The translations under genes and the position numbers were made by a program. The notes below the pieces were generated by a model, which was not told where the DNA came from, did no database searches, and was given only the letters and a program-made list of their open reading frames with translations. Below are positions 42,641 to 54,529 of a stretch of 64,000 bases of DNA, in pieces. Within the stretch, counting starts at the first letter, position 1; every line of letters starts with the position of its first letter. The DNA is from Siphonodentalium dalli (taxonomy: Eukaryota > Mollusca > Scaphopoda > Gadilida > Siphonodentaliidae): the NCBI GenBank assembly GCA_032622095.1, contig CP136063.1, positions 215,219,982 to 215,283,981 of the forward strand. Reading direction: 5' to 3'.

Positions 42641-45600
42641 AAACGCTCTCTAAATTATGTTGACCCCGATTTAGGCCGACCCGCCAAAATTCAAGAATGG
42701 AAACAAGTGAATCCTGAAAACACACCTACTATAGGCATACATAATCCGTTTTCAGATCGCTTTTAACAAACCAAAAGTGCAAAATGACATAAGGAATCCG
42801 ACTATATCATCTTTTAGTCGACAATTTTTATGTTCTTGTGTGGTACTATAACGAAATGAAAATAATGGGAAGAGAGACAACATGGTATGCCCGCGATTTT
42901 GTAGTGTTATATGCCGATTTATTTACGAATTTGATATCCTATTTTGTGTTCTATGCATTCCAATAACATTTCAGTGAGAAAACAAAAACGAGTTACCGAT
43001 TTCGGATATTGATTAGGGAGTCGTGTTTTTATAATGACGGTTCATTATTACTATAACGAAAATATCACAATGGAATCAAAACTAAGTTACACTCATTTAT
43101 CTAATATGGCGTACACTTTTAATGGAATTTCATATTCTTCGGTATTATATATGGTAGAACAACACGCATGGGAAAGATACGTACCTACAACTATATTTGT
43201 CAATGTAGTACGGAGTAGATTATGCATTATGGTGCACTTGGTTGACATAGACGTATACTGCAATTCTTTATTTATTTCAATGGTTTTGCACAGGCAATTA
43301 AGGTGATAAAGGCCAGGTACTCTATCGAGCCGACGTTTATAGACGCGTTAATGGGTACACGGGAACTACTTTGAATAGTCCGACGGTGCATAAGACATCA
43401 TTGGTCTGTTTGAGATGGTTCCCGCTTTACCCTCAGAGTACAACTAACGCAAATTTAAGCTTATAATACCGATATATGGGTCCGATAACGGAACCATCCA
43501 TTATACGTATACATGTATATATTAACTGTTTATTTTGTTCTCACTTTATTTTTTCTGCAAAAATTTATTTCCGTTGTAGCATGAACACCATGCCGTCCCT
43601 CTACCGTAATATCTTGTTCAAACCATTTCTTGTCATCCATGGGTCATGGAATCAACCAATTAAACTTGATTCATATAGCAATGATTGATTCTATGACTCT
43701 CCCGGCAAGACTTGGTTTGTACTACATCAGGGCAAACACTGGAAATAAGAAGACTCTTAGATTGCTGGCGTCATGGAGTCTCTGTTCGTAATTCAGAGAT
43801 GCACTGGACTGCCCCCGCATACACTGTTACAAATATCCGTAATTTTACGGATAAAGTGCTGGAAATTTTGCTGCCATCACATTTTCAGACATTTTCATAA
43901 ATAATATAATGGTTGTGTAAAATTAGACTTCATAGTTCTACGAACAAAGATTCCGTTGTTTTATCTCCATACCTATGTATGTATAGGTTTATGAGAAATA
44001 AACTGATTGATTGGAAACAAGGCTTGGTCGAATTCCGAAATTGATGAACAATAAAATAACGCAAGCAATTGCACATTGGCCAAACTGAAGTTACACATCA
44101 TTAAAAAGCTCACAAAAGTATGACAATTATTCAGGTTGGTATAATTCTACGTATTTCATCGTTATTGAATACTGCTTGATTCATTAAATCTACAATAAAG
44201 CTATTGATCGGATTCATACATGCAGCACAGCCAATCAGCCATTGACATATGTAACAGTAGACAGTGCGGCATTAAACATGTAGTTCACGGGCGTGATTGA
44301 TGATTTCATGATTTTGAATTCATCTAAACATCAATGCAATCAGCAACTCACTTGTTTCTTCAAATTATGTGGGAGTCTTGGGGTGCCAATTGCAAAAGGA
44401 AAACATTTGGTACAGCATCTTGTATGACTTTTTTTAGAGATTGAACTGGATTCCATAGCTATGACCGCCATAGCTATACTCCGGATAAGGTCGCTAAGTG
44501 TAGTTCTTTAATTAAAGATTTTATGTGTTATACAAGGCTTACTTTAAAGCAACTACAATCCCTAATTGGTTTGCTAATTTTGCATGTTTGGTTATATTAA
44601 TAAAATATTAATATGTAAAATGGTAGGTGTTATCGAAAGACGAGCATCAACGCCAGTGCACACTATCTTCTTCACCAGGAATGACGAAGTGGCATCCGGC
44701 ATATTCTGAATCTTATGCACATTGCGGATACAGTAGAGGAAACGGTTCTGTGCGAATAGTGAGTATTAAAAAGATGTGCAATATACCATGTTAGTCATAT
44801 TAGGCCAAAGAAAAAAGATACTGTTTCAGCACATCGACCGACCCTAAAATTAACCGCCGTCCTAATCTTCTTATTGATATTTTGAGAAAAAGCCGATTTA
44901 AAAAAAACAAAAAAATTTGTACCACCAATGCACATACATAATGCTGTTCATTAGTGTGCAAAACACATGGTTTCTAACATATCCCTGTGTAAATGACCAT
45001 AAAGTGGTCGCTGGACCTCAACAGTTAAAACTCAGGTGTGGATCGATGGTTTCATGGATTGATGGGCATGATTTTGCAATTTTAATTTCCTGAGAGTGGA
45101 TCTCAGGCCTGCTTTAAAGACATATTATGTACTTGTTCGCGTGCGTGAAACTGATAACTTAGTAAACAGGCACTATGTCAATTGGAGGAATGCAATATTC
45201 TACTAACACCGCCGAAAATCTGAAGCAAATCGACCGTATCACTCCATAGAAAACATCGTCTGAACTACGCTCAAATGTAAATATTTACTACTCGACTCGG
45301 GACGCATCTATCACCATCGAGAGTCACTGCATTTAATTAATAATTAGAATGACGGTGTGTGTTGTCAATTTAGATATACTATTGTATAAAATAACTACTT
45401 TGAACAGGATTATTTTCCCTTTCTATATTTGCTCACCCTACCGGAGTGTTTCACATCACTTTAAGCCTTGTTTGTGAACTATCAACAAACACGGTGGGTG
45501 TGTATCGGTATATATATAGGGGTTAAATCACCACACATGGTAGGAGTATAGCTACTGCTTCCAAAAACCAGGCATGCTACTAATAGGTTGGGTGTACATG

Positions 45601-47224
45601 TACATGTACAATGGGCTGTAGTCATTACAATACAAGTGCCGGTGTAATGGTGGTATTGTAGGTGAAATTCTCATTAAACAGTGACATCAATTTCATACCA
45701 AGTAATATAGCCAAAATTATGAAAATGCGGTATGTGAATAACAAATTACACACTTAAGCATAAACCAAGTTTTATCTTTTATTCAATCTTAATGTATATT
45801 TCCACTTTGTTGTTTTAGTAATACTTTCCCCACAACATGAGTTGGCATTTTATATCACTTCGGGCGAGGTAGTTCAATATTTCTACAGCTGGATAAAAAA
45901 TTAAAAAATTAAAAAATTAAAATTTCCCTACCTACCAACCCTATTTTTTTCACACCGTTAGCGGAAACATACTATCTTTTTTTGTTGCCTTATGTAATTT
46001 GCCGAGAATAGCCCAAATGCGCGTTACGCACGTTTGAGTGACAGATGACCCATACGCGCGTTGGGTATTGTGCAGCGCGCGTATGAATTGTAAATGTATG
46101 GGCTGTCCACCTTTACTTTCGAATTGGAGTGTTATTGCATGCACCCCTTGTACAAAACCAAACTCCCATTTTTACAAAAATCAATGTGCACCCACACAAC
46201 CTTGGATGGGAAGTTTCCAGCTGGTACCTCAAGCTTTCCATCTGTTAGAAAATTATAACCTGATACGGCCAAAAGGTTTGAAGAATTTCCATGCATTTGA
46301 TGGTAATTTAGACGATTTTTTTTACCAAAAGTCGAAAATATGCTTGTTGTCTCCAAACAAATTTCTCACTAATTGTTGGTTGAGAAATTAAACAATAAGA
46401 AAAACATGAACATGTATGTGGTGTAAAATGTATGTATCAGCCTATCGGTATGAAACTTCCAACTGTTAAAATATGAGAGACCCACCAAGCCACCCAACAC
46501 CACACACGTCATCCACACCCCTCGTCACCACCGTGCGATAGTTGGACGAATTTGTATGGGCATGAGACGATAAAACTTTTAATTAATGTTTGTATATTCA
46601 TAATTTAGTGTACAAATAATCAGGCTCAATTTTCGCTGTACTGTGCAACCACTGTGATAGTTAATACAAATTTGTTCTTATAAATTAATAAATACTATTT
46701 GTAATTACAGGTATACAATTATTCATATTATTGACCCCTGGTGTCCTTAAAATCTTAGTCTAACCCACTAGATTGATTTATACGTCTTTATGTAAAACCC
46801 AATTGTCGTCCTTTTGAACTGATGTTCGTGTTTTGATCCCAATAAAACATATTTAAAAAAACAAACAAACAAACAAACGTCAATTCTAACCACGTCGACG
46901 ACTGTACGATTAAAAATACGTTAGTAGGAAATAAATAAATACTTCTTTATTGGTGGGACGAATTAATCGCGATAAAATAAATGACAATCACTCTGCCAAG
47001 GTGTTCACAGCAGAGGGTTTCACATAACTTTAACCTGGGCAACGACGGGTAACCCTGCTAATAAAAAATAAAATATGTTTTGAAAAAAAAAATAGCCTGG
47101 AACCCAATGAGTACATCTTTAATTACTGAGTTCGAAAATAGGTAAAAATCAATGAAAATCGTTTTTGTGTAATGTTTTTTGGAATACTCAAATGGCTAGA
47201 TTCATTTTCAGACTAATTGTATCG
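42641..47224. other. No gene seen; microsatellites at 45893-45923 and 46854-46878
   Basis: Probable intron DNA. TTAAAAAA repeats at 45893-45923 and an (AAAC)n run at 46854-46878. The 117-codon frame 46038-46391 (+) and the 90-codon frame 43034-43306 (+) show no recognisable domain. Confidence 0.4.
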
Positions 47225-47685
47225 TCAATATATATATACTAAGGACATCAAGCCTGAAAATAGTGTGTCTGTCATTTGCAGAATGGGGTCCCCAGAGAGT
47301 GAATTTAGTGATGATACCCCGCACAGCGGGCTAGCATCATCAAAGTCACCCTCTGTGGACTTCATTATTCTTAGGCCTCATCTTCTGAGAAGTATCTATA
47401 GTTTCAAATTAGCATTGTTTTTAGTTAATTTTTCCCTGCTGTGAAGTTTCTATATCCCCTAATTTGCATAAGATAATATGAATAATCGAGGTGAATGTGT
47501 GAACATCACCAACTTCAACTGGGGGAACTTCAATCTGATATCAGTTGAGGGAACAGCAGAATGAGGTCACCAGAGGGTGCATTTGATGACGCTAGCCAGC
47601 CGTGCGGGATAGCGTCACCCTAGTTCACCCCTGGGACCTCATTCTGCATATCACAGACACACTATATCCAGGCTTTGAAGACATA
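47225..47685. mobile_element. Foldback MITE containing two ~90-bp hairpins, next to an exon
   Basis: The outer arms pair ATAGTGTGTCTGTCATTTGC (about 47260-47280) with the complement of GCATATCACAGACACACTAT (about 47634-47653); weaker pairing reaches 47225 and 47685. Inside are two hairpins, GAATGGGGTCCCCAGAG...CTCTGTGGACTTCATTATTC (47281-47374) and GAATGAGGTCACCAGAG...CCTGGGACCTCATTCT (47560-47646), which resemble each other. The right end lies about 27 bp from the splice donor of the exon at 47712. Confidence 0.7.
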
Positions 47686-47711
47686 TTGACTGAGGGAACT
47701 GCAGTACTTAC

Positions 47712-47924
47712 CGGTTTCGGAGTAGACATTTAATTCTCTTATCCGTAATGATAGGCGTGCTCCGTTATCCCCACTACACGCCAGCTCGACAAATCGCACT
47801 GCAGTGCCATGGCAGAGGATCACTGTTGTCGCCATAGCTGGTATGGTACCCACGTTGTTTGAACATGGTATGTAGTTGAAACCGTCTGTGGATACCGATA
47901 TCTCCATGTTGGTAATCTGACCAC
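47712..47924 (-). CDS. Exon: second half of a fucolectin/F5-8C-like domain
   Basis: The acceptor TTGTTTCTTGAATAG precedes 47924; GT completes a Gly codon (phase 1). Then GQITNMEISVSTDGFNYIPC, a linker, VRFVELACSGDNGARLSLRI and RELNVYSET. The 'VRFVxL...GDN...L.L.ELxVY' ending is typical of the last strands of fucolectin and discoidin-type galactose-binding domains, which bind fucose or other glycans extracellularly. The donor CCG|GTAAGT follows at 47711, again phase 1. The exon is 213 bp, symmetric 1-1, as expected for a shuffled extracellular module. Joined to 62333-62139 it gives about 136 residues, close to a full domain. The minus-strand frame runs on past 47712 to 47662 only as intron read-through. 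Confidence 0.75.
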
Positions 47925-48470
47925 CTATTCAAGAAACAATCGCGAAAGTTATGATTTCGGACGCCATTCCTACGCACGCATCATATATATAGTAATAGCA
48001 CCTAACACGCACACGTTTGACTACCAACAGATATCTAATCGGGGTTAACGATTACACGGATATTGGCATATAATCACGACCACAGGAGACACGCGCGGTT
48101 TCGATTGAGTATCATATTAAATCTGAAGGGTGATAACTCTATAAAGAATGTACTTTGATTAAATAACAGCGATTTGTATGAGAAATTCCAACACCACAAT
48201 TGATCAACTTTGGTGAAATATAAGTCAAATTCTTCTATTGGGTGGGTGGGACATTAAGGGAACGCTCCTTCTTCAAATATTTCCCTTATTTCGATAAAAA
48301 CACTTCTTCAATTATCTCCGCGATTTCGTTAATAATAATCTCCTACTACTATATTTCGCTCTATTTCGTTCTATTTCGCTGCATTTTTTATTCCGCTATT
48401 TCGCTGTATTTTCTTATTTCGCTTTTTCGATAATTCATTATATTTGACATATTACGAGATATGGGATTAT
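47925..48470. other. Intron; no element recognised
   Basis: Start of the ~14-kb intron between the two domain-half exons. 48280-48430 is rich in TATTTCGCT-type words, a degenerate simple repeat. No gene. Confidence 0.4.
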
Positions 48471-48970
48471 ATAATAATAATAATAAGATTTGTATAGCGC
48501 TTATCCCCAATAAGCGCTTGACATAAACATAAACATGAAATATAAATATACACAATATCAAAGTCATTTTCTGAAACGCCGCGCAAACAAGTATATTTTC
48601 AATGACTTTTTAAAGTCGTCAAGAGATGGTGACTCTTTTATGTTCAATGGCAGAGGATTCCATGCATTTGCGCATGTTACTTTGAAAGATCGGTAGCCAA
48701 ACGTGATCAAATTAGCACCAGATAGTGTCAAAAGAAGTTTGTCCTCTGAACGAAGTGATCGGTGTGGGACATACGGAACAAGGATATCACGGAAGTATGC
48801 TGGAAGAGCTTTTGAATCATGGGTTGCTTGATATGCATATGTAACAAGTTTATAAATAATCCTATCTGTCACAGGTAGCCAATGTAATTCTTTCAACATT
48901 TCATCTATGTCGTCAGATATTTTACGACACAGAACTATCCTTGCAGCAGTGTGTTGCAGACATGATATCC
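48471..48970 (-). pseudogene. LINE ORF2 C-terminal fragment with 3' end
   Basis: On the minus strand, LQHTAARIVLCRKISDDID continues into MLKELHWLPVTDRIIYKLVT, LPAYFRDILVPYVPHRSLRS, TFGYRSFKVTCANAWNPLPL and SPSLDDFKKSLKIYLF. This is the terminal block of a widespread animal LINE group. After the stop codon the 3' UTR has a hairpin, AGCGCTTATCCCCAATAAGCGCT (48497-48519), and ends TACAAATCTTATTATTATTA, the short repeat tail seen in L2/CR1-type elements. 5'-truncated, a normal retrotransposition product lying in an intron. The 111-residue frame itself has no break. Confidence 0.87.
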
Positions 48971-49820
48971 TATATTCTGATATTCAATCACCTGTGGTCG
49001 CGATTATATAGTGTTTGCTATATAATCATTGGCATATTGGCTGAGTGAAAGAGACTTTCGTAAAATCACGAATCGATTACGGATATAGACAATATCCTGC
49101 CAGTATACGGCCAAAATTTGATCTTTAGGCACATAGGTTTCTGACGTGGGACGAAATATAGCTCACGCAGTTTAATTATGTGCAGAAGTGTCAAGGGTGT
49201 GCCACCGGTCATGCTTGGGGACGCTCTAACATTATTCGCGTGGTGTTTAGCACACGGATATGAACATGGGATCTGAAAGAGAAACACATTACTTTTTCCA
49301 TCAAATATATGTGTAACTGAATATAGTGGGGCATATGCCGTCTCACCAATTAACCATCGTATGTAAGTTGTGATGGTTCCACATTACTAGAACAATATGC
49401 CTTATCCGTAAAGGTAATAGTGGTTTCTGGAAAGGTCTCTAATAAGTTAGCGATCGTTCTCAGATCCTCAAAGTGGGAGATGACTCTGAGATCATGTCCT
49501 TAAATTGTGATCGCCATGTGGCCTTAGTTTTGATCTATTAGTGGAAACCATGCATACCATTCGTCATCATAAAACACAGGAATTTTGCGGAACACAAATC
49601 GCTAATTGGGTAAATAATGACATGATAACAGCATAATTAAGTACAAAATAATCACGACACGCAGAACCATAAGCACCTTACTGTGAGTGGCAAGCACGAT
49701 TGTTTCACAAACGGACTCGTAGTCGTCAATTCTGCGAAAATATTTTTGAACCGTGTGGAAATTTACGACTACAAATAGCTATTCGTAATAATAATCTGTC
49801 GTCGTTCATTATGCGAAAGG
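48971..49820. other. Intron; nothing recognised
   Basis: AT-rich DNA without supported features. Confidence 0.35.
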
Positions 49821-50268
49821 TGTCTATTGATATAATACGTTACAAGCGAGTTCACATATTCGAATACGTCCTCACTTCTAAAGGTGTCTATTGATATAAT
49901 ACGATACAAGGGGGTTCACATATTCGAACACGTCCTCACTTCTAAATGTGTCTATTGATATAATACGATACAAGGGAGTTCACATATTCGAATATGTCCT
50001 CGCTTCTAAAGGTGTCTATTGATATAATACGATACAAGGGCGTTCACAGATTCGAATACGTCCTCACTTCTAACGGTGTCTATTGATATAATACGATACA
50101 AGGGAGTTCACATATTCGAATACGTCCTCACTTCTAAAGGTGTCTATTGATATAATACGATACAAGGGCGTTCACAGATTCGAATATGTCCTCACTTCTA
50201 AAGGTGTCTATTTATACAATACGATACAAGGGAATTAAACAGATTCGATTACGTCCCCACTGCTAAAC
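49821..50268. repeat. 64-bp tandem array, 7 copies
   Basis: TGTCTATTGATATAATACG starts at 49821, 49885, 49949, 50013, 50077, 50141 and 50205, an exact 64-bp period. Each unit also has ATACAAGG, GTTCACA and TTCGAATA(C/T)GTCCTC. Two alternating variants (GGGAGTTCACATATTC and GGGCGTTCACAGATTC) recur. The last unit is diverged. Confidence 0.95.
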
Positions 50269-50340
50269 GGCCATATTTCACGAACGCCTGAACATATTCT
50301 TAAAATTCCAATGCCAATCGATCGAGTAAACGCTATATTT

Positions 50341-50715
50341 AAAGACATGCACGGCTGGCCGTCACGGTGGGTATACTGTTAAAATAGTCAAAGACGTTAA
50401 AACTGCCATAACAGAAAGAATATTTTAAATGTAGACATTTTTTGTTCTGATACCACTCATAAATATCGCTTAAACAGCTTTTTATTGTCAAGTTCGTATA
50501 CACTGTATTATGTAACAAAATCCAGGTTCTGTAACATTGTTGGCTTTGGTTAACAAAGCGTACGAACTTGACAATGACATACTATTTACGCGATATTTAT
50601 GATTTATAAAAACAAAATATGTCTATATTTTAATATTCTTTCTATTTATGGCGGTTTTAACAAATGTGACTATTTTGTCAGCAATATACTCGCCGCGAAG
50701 GCTATCCGTGCCTTT
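50341..50715. mobile_element. Foldback element, family A copy 1
   Basis: The left arm from AAAGACATGCACGG (50341) pairs with the right arm ending CCGTGCCTTT (50715). Innermost, ATTGTCAAGTTCGTA (50484-50498) is exactly complementary to 50561-50575. The arms include GAAAGAATATT and AAATATCGC blocks in inverted order. The right arm matches the right arm of 57405-57902 (GGCGGTTTT, TGCGATATTT), so they are one family. Confidence 0.75.
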
Positions 50716-51199
50716 AACAAATATGCTATAAACAAGTCTAGGATAAACTGTTCGTCAAGACGACAACAAATAAAATTATACTTTAATATAGGAGAAAAAA
50801 ATAAACCGTCGACTCAATAAATATCGATAAAAAAACCACCTTTGTGCAAATTATTTTGGAATGGACCGTTTGCGATAAGCAGAGTTATCGTCGATGATTG
50901 GTATTACCTCCCCTGATCAGTAGGTATAATCTCAGCTCAGCGTTAATGCCGGAGATGGCCGCTTATATACAACAAGCCAGTCGACCGGACGTCGGGAAAG
51001 CTTTGTCGCGACATGCTTTTAACGTTACAAAAGTAAATCAATTAAATATTGATGTCATATTATGAATATCCTAGTCCAATAAAAATTTCCGAGACGGGAT
51101 TTGTGAGTATTTGTCTCACCAAAGAGTAGATATAAAGGCAAACATAGGCAATGGAATGCATATTGAAAATAGTGCTTCCTACCTAAGTTACATCCATGC

Positions 51200-51480
51200 A
51201 TTACATGAAATGGGAAAAGATTATTGTTCTGTTCCCGGTTGTCAAAACTCACGGAATAGTACCTGGAAGGTTCGGAAAGCATGTAAGCCTCCATCGTCTC
51301 CTTTCCGGGAAAAAAGACAAGAGTTTACGACGTGCATGGTTAATCGCACTCAGCCACGCAGACAAAGTCAACAACGATTCCACATACGTTAACGTTTGTT
51401 CGGACCATTTTCCAAATGGGGATGGGAGAACACATCACTCCCAGGTACCCTCGTTGCACCCTCGTTATCGCAAATCGTCC
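51200..51480 (+). pseudogene. THAP-domain fragment, frameshifted
   Basis: GKDYCSVPGCQNSRNSTWK reads in one frame from 51207. The continuation SLHRLLSGKKDKSLRRAWL, VCSDHFPNGDG and VPSLHP lies in another frame from about 51280. The C-x4-C ... C-x2-H zinc-finger order, the RRAW tryptophan and the terminal VPS motif are the THAP signature of DNA-binding domains in P-element-type transposases and their host relatives. The shift near 51280 breaks it; an intron there is not supported by clear splice sites. Lies within the large intron. No transposase catalytic part follows. Confidence 0.75.
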
Positions 51481-52140
51481 ATTGAAAATGAACACAATCA
51501 CCTGCCTGGCGACGACGCACTGAGTAATCTGCTCGTTGATTGGTCAAACCGGCACCACGCGTATTTTGTCTACTGCGAAATCGCTTCGTAATTATCGTTA
51601 AGCATAGGAAAAGAGAGGAGACTTTTAAGTTATTCGAATTCAATTCGGACAGGTTCATTCGACATACATCGATATACGTATATATATATGTACATTGCGG
51701 TCCCATATACAACAGAACTTGGGTAAATAATAACTTCACTAAGTAAGGGTCCACATATCGTTTTCATAGTATTTATATGTTGTCTTTATATACAGTTAAG
51801 ATATCTTTAAAACTATTACAGAGCTTATATATGGGCTTATAAAGTCTCAAGTAAAAACAATTACACGAGTGTGTTAAAATGTGTTTAAGGCAGTACTAGA
51901 CACACAACTTTTGATTTGTTTTACACCGATGTTTGAGATCTAATTATTTGTTGTTTTTATTTTCCTTTTTATTTTTAGCTCAACTTCAAGTTTACAACGT
52001 AAAGTTTGAGCTACTGCCATGGATTAGCGTCCACTGTCCGTCCGTGCGTCAACAATTTCCTTCGGCACGCCCTACAGGCCGCATCCATCATCCGATCTTA
52101 ACCAAACGTCCAATGTAGCTTTAGGGTGACCTATACCGAT
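51481..52140. other. Intron; nothing recognised
   Basis: AT-rich DNA without supported features. Confidence 0.35.
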
Positions 52141-53050
52141 GGGATCTGTCAATTTTTTTTTTTACGAATTTAGATGAAAAACATGGCCACCAGTAGCCAT
52201 CTTGGATTTCAAATTTGAATCCATCGGCACACCCTATATAGCCCGTATTTATGGCCGGATAATTTTTTTTATTTTGAAAACATGATTGTGATCACCTGTA
52301 GATGGTGGGAGCTATCGAATTTGAACGATTTCCTATGAAAAACATGGCCGCTGGCAGCCATCTTGGATTTTACACTTTGCATGACTAAATCCTTTGGCAC
52401 ACCCTACAGACGACATCCCTCATCCGATAATCACGAAACTTCATATGCATCTTATTTTGACCGAATTTTTTTGAAAAGCATGGCCGTCAGCGGCCATCTT
52501 GGAATTAACTCTTTGTATGACTAAATCCTTCGGCACAACCTACAGGCCACATCTCTCATCCGATCGTCACCGAGCTTCATATTGATCGTCGGTGTGACCT
52601 CTAGATGGGAGGCCGAAATTTGTTAACAATCATTGCCGCCAGCAGCCATCTAGGATTTCATATTTAAATCCATCGGCACACCCCGCATTTATTGGAGAAT
52701 TGATTTGAAAATTTACAGACATGTTTAGAATCACCTATAGATGGGAGCTATCAAATTTGAAAAAAATTCGATGAAAAATATGGCGCCAGCAGCCATCTTG
52801 GGTTTTACTCTTTGCATGACTAAATCCTTTGGCGCACCCTACAGATCACATCCCTCATCTGATGATCACCAAACTTCATACGGTTCTTGTTGTGACTCCT
52901 ATTTTGACCGAAATTCGTTGAAAAACATGGCCGCTAGCGGCCATCTTTGAATTTACTCTTTGCATGTCTATATCTTTTGGCGCACCCTGCAGACCACATC
53001 CGTCATCCGATCATCACCAAACTGCATATGTATCTTCGGGATGACCTCTA
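52140..53050. repeat. Imperfect tandem repeat, ~145-bp units (GGCCATCTTGGA family)
   Basis: AGC(A/G)GCCATCTTGGATTT or variants at about 52190, 52355, 52488, 52641, 52787 and 52936, each followed by TTTGCATGACTAAATCCTT, GGCACACCCTACAG, CATCC(C/G)TCATCCGAT and AACTTCATATG. Six units, strongly diverged. Confidence 0.85.
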
Positions 53051-54387
53051 GTTTACTTTCCTTCTTTATCATTCTATTCATTGCTCGGCAAAAAATCAAT
53101 TCCTTCCTAAGTTGAGCTACAGTGTTATTGACACTTTCATTTTCATTTCTTCTATAATTAATGCATATATATATAGTCGATTTTGTTAGATCGCGGATAC
53201 CATCATCAAACCGCACTGGAGTAGAAGGTCGTGGGTTCTAACCATGAAATGCATTAAAATCGGAATGGATATCCGGTTGAATAAACTGGGAACATGTTGT
53301 TTTTGTGAAGGTACGAATGCCTGTTGGTGCTTAATTTTGACCCAGACTGTATTCCAAACTCTATTATTCTCAACGGAAGGGGAATAACGCTATCTGATTT
53401 ATGATGCATTGTGGGTTGACAAGGGGGAAGTCTTGGAATTAATCTAAGAATCTCTATCACTTAGTGCATGGACACTCCTAGGCTACAGATGTTCCTTATT
53501 CTGGTGAATATATATATTTTTGGTTCCTCTTCCAAAAGGTATATAATAACGACCCCGATCGGGTCGTGTATAGGTAACAGATGGGCGCGCATACTTGTGA
53601 CGTCACACATAAATTACAGTATACCGTGAAGGAGAAATTTGTATTCACACAACATTTTCGTGGAAAAATCACGTGACTTCCGGCAGTGGTTTCACAAAAT
53701 CGCGGAATCAGCAATGAAACGAATTTACTACTTCACAACTTCCGATATGTGACAATGGACAACTGAAGTATTTATTTATAAACAGTAAGTTGTTATGAAT
53801 ATGTCATGCAAAAGTTAATATTAGATCAGTTTCAGCTAAATGAAGGCAGTTACGGCGTCGTGACGTCAAAACGTCATTTGTCTCTGCGGGCCAGAATCCA
53901 TGCAGACATGACTGGACGCATTGTGTCGTCTTCGCTTAAAGTGCAGGTAGTAATAATTAAGACCACCCGATATATGTTTATTAACCACGCTTAATCTGGG
54001 CAATGTAGTCTAGAGTGTTCAAAGAAATAACACCGCAGACGAAGCGGTTGCTAATTTTGCCCCCGACGTCAATCAGAGCGTAAGCCCTCCTCTTTGCTAA
54101 GAATAGTCGGACTCTTTCGGAGAACTTCGGAAATGACGTCACAAGTTGAAGACGTATTTCCCCCAGTGCGCGAATGTAAACAACGAATGTTTTAAAGATA
54201 TGTTTCGATAAAACACTCACGTTTTCGAGTACTTTGCGTGTAATTTGGAGCCAGAATATGACTAAAGTTTTCTACACGCTGTACACGCAGTGCTTTTCTT
54301 GTGAGTAGCAGCTATTGCATTCGTCAGATCGCAACCAAATGACGAAATACTGACATCAATGTGGGAAAAAATGTGTTAGTTTATTCC
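53051..54387. other. Intron with three TGACGTCA sites; no gene seen
   Basis: Perfect or near CRE-type palindromes TGACGTCA lie at 53598-53605, 53861-53868 and 54134-54141. A weak SINE-like box (GGTCGTGGGTTCTAACC, 53228-53244) is present. Small frames overlap without domains. Confidence 0.4.
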
Positions 54388-54529
54388 ACAGGCCTTCTAA
54401 TTTCTAAACAGTGATAATTGAGTGATAAATATTTTTTTTTAATTAATTAGTCCACTTACCGTAATATAGAGAATAGATGTATTAAAATTTGTATTAATTA
54501 AGATCTCAGTCACTGTTTAGAAGGCCTGT
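54388..54529. mobile_element. Small MITE, ~142 bp
   Basis: ACAGGCCTTCTAATTTCTAA then ACAGTGA on the left pairs with TCACTGTTTAGAAGGCCTGT on the right. The centre is AT-rich. A further TACAGGCCT lies at 54579. No coding content. Confidence 0.65.

Noticed and set aside
46038-46391. 117-codon + strand frame
   Set aside because: No domain, no supporting splice sites, and an overlapping antisense frame; composition looks non-coding.
53200-53250. Possible tRNA-derived SINE (B-box-like GGTCGTGGGTTCTAACC)
   Set aside because: No matching A box at the right distance and no second copy found; kept only as a note.
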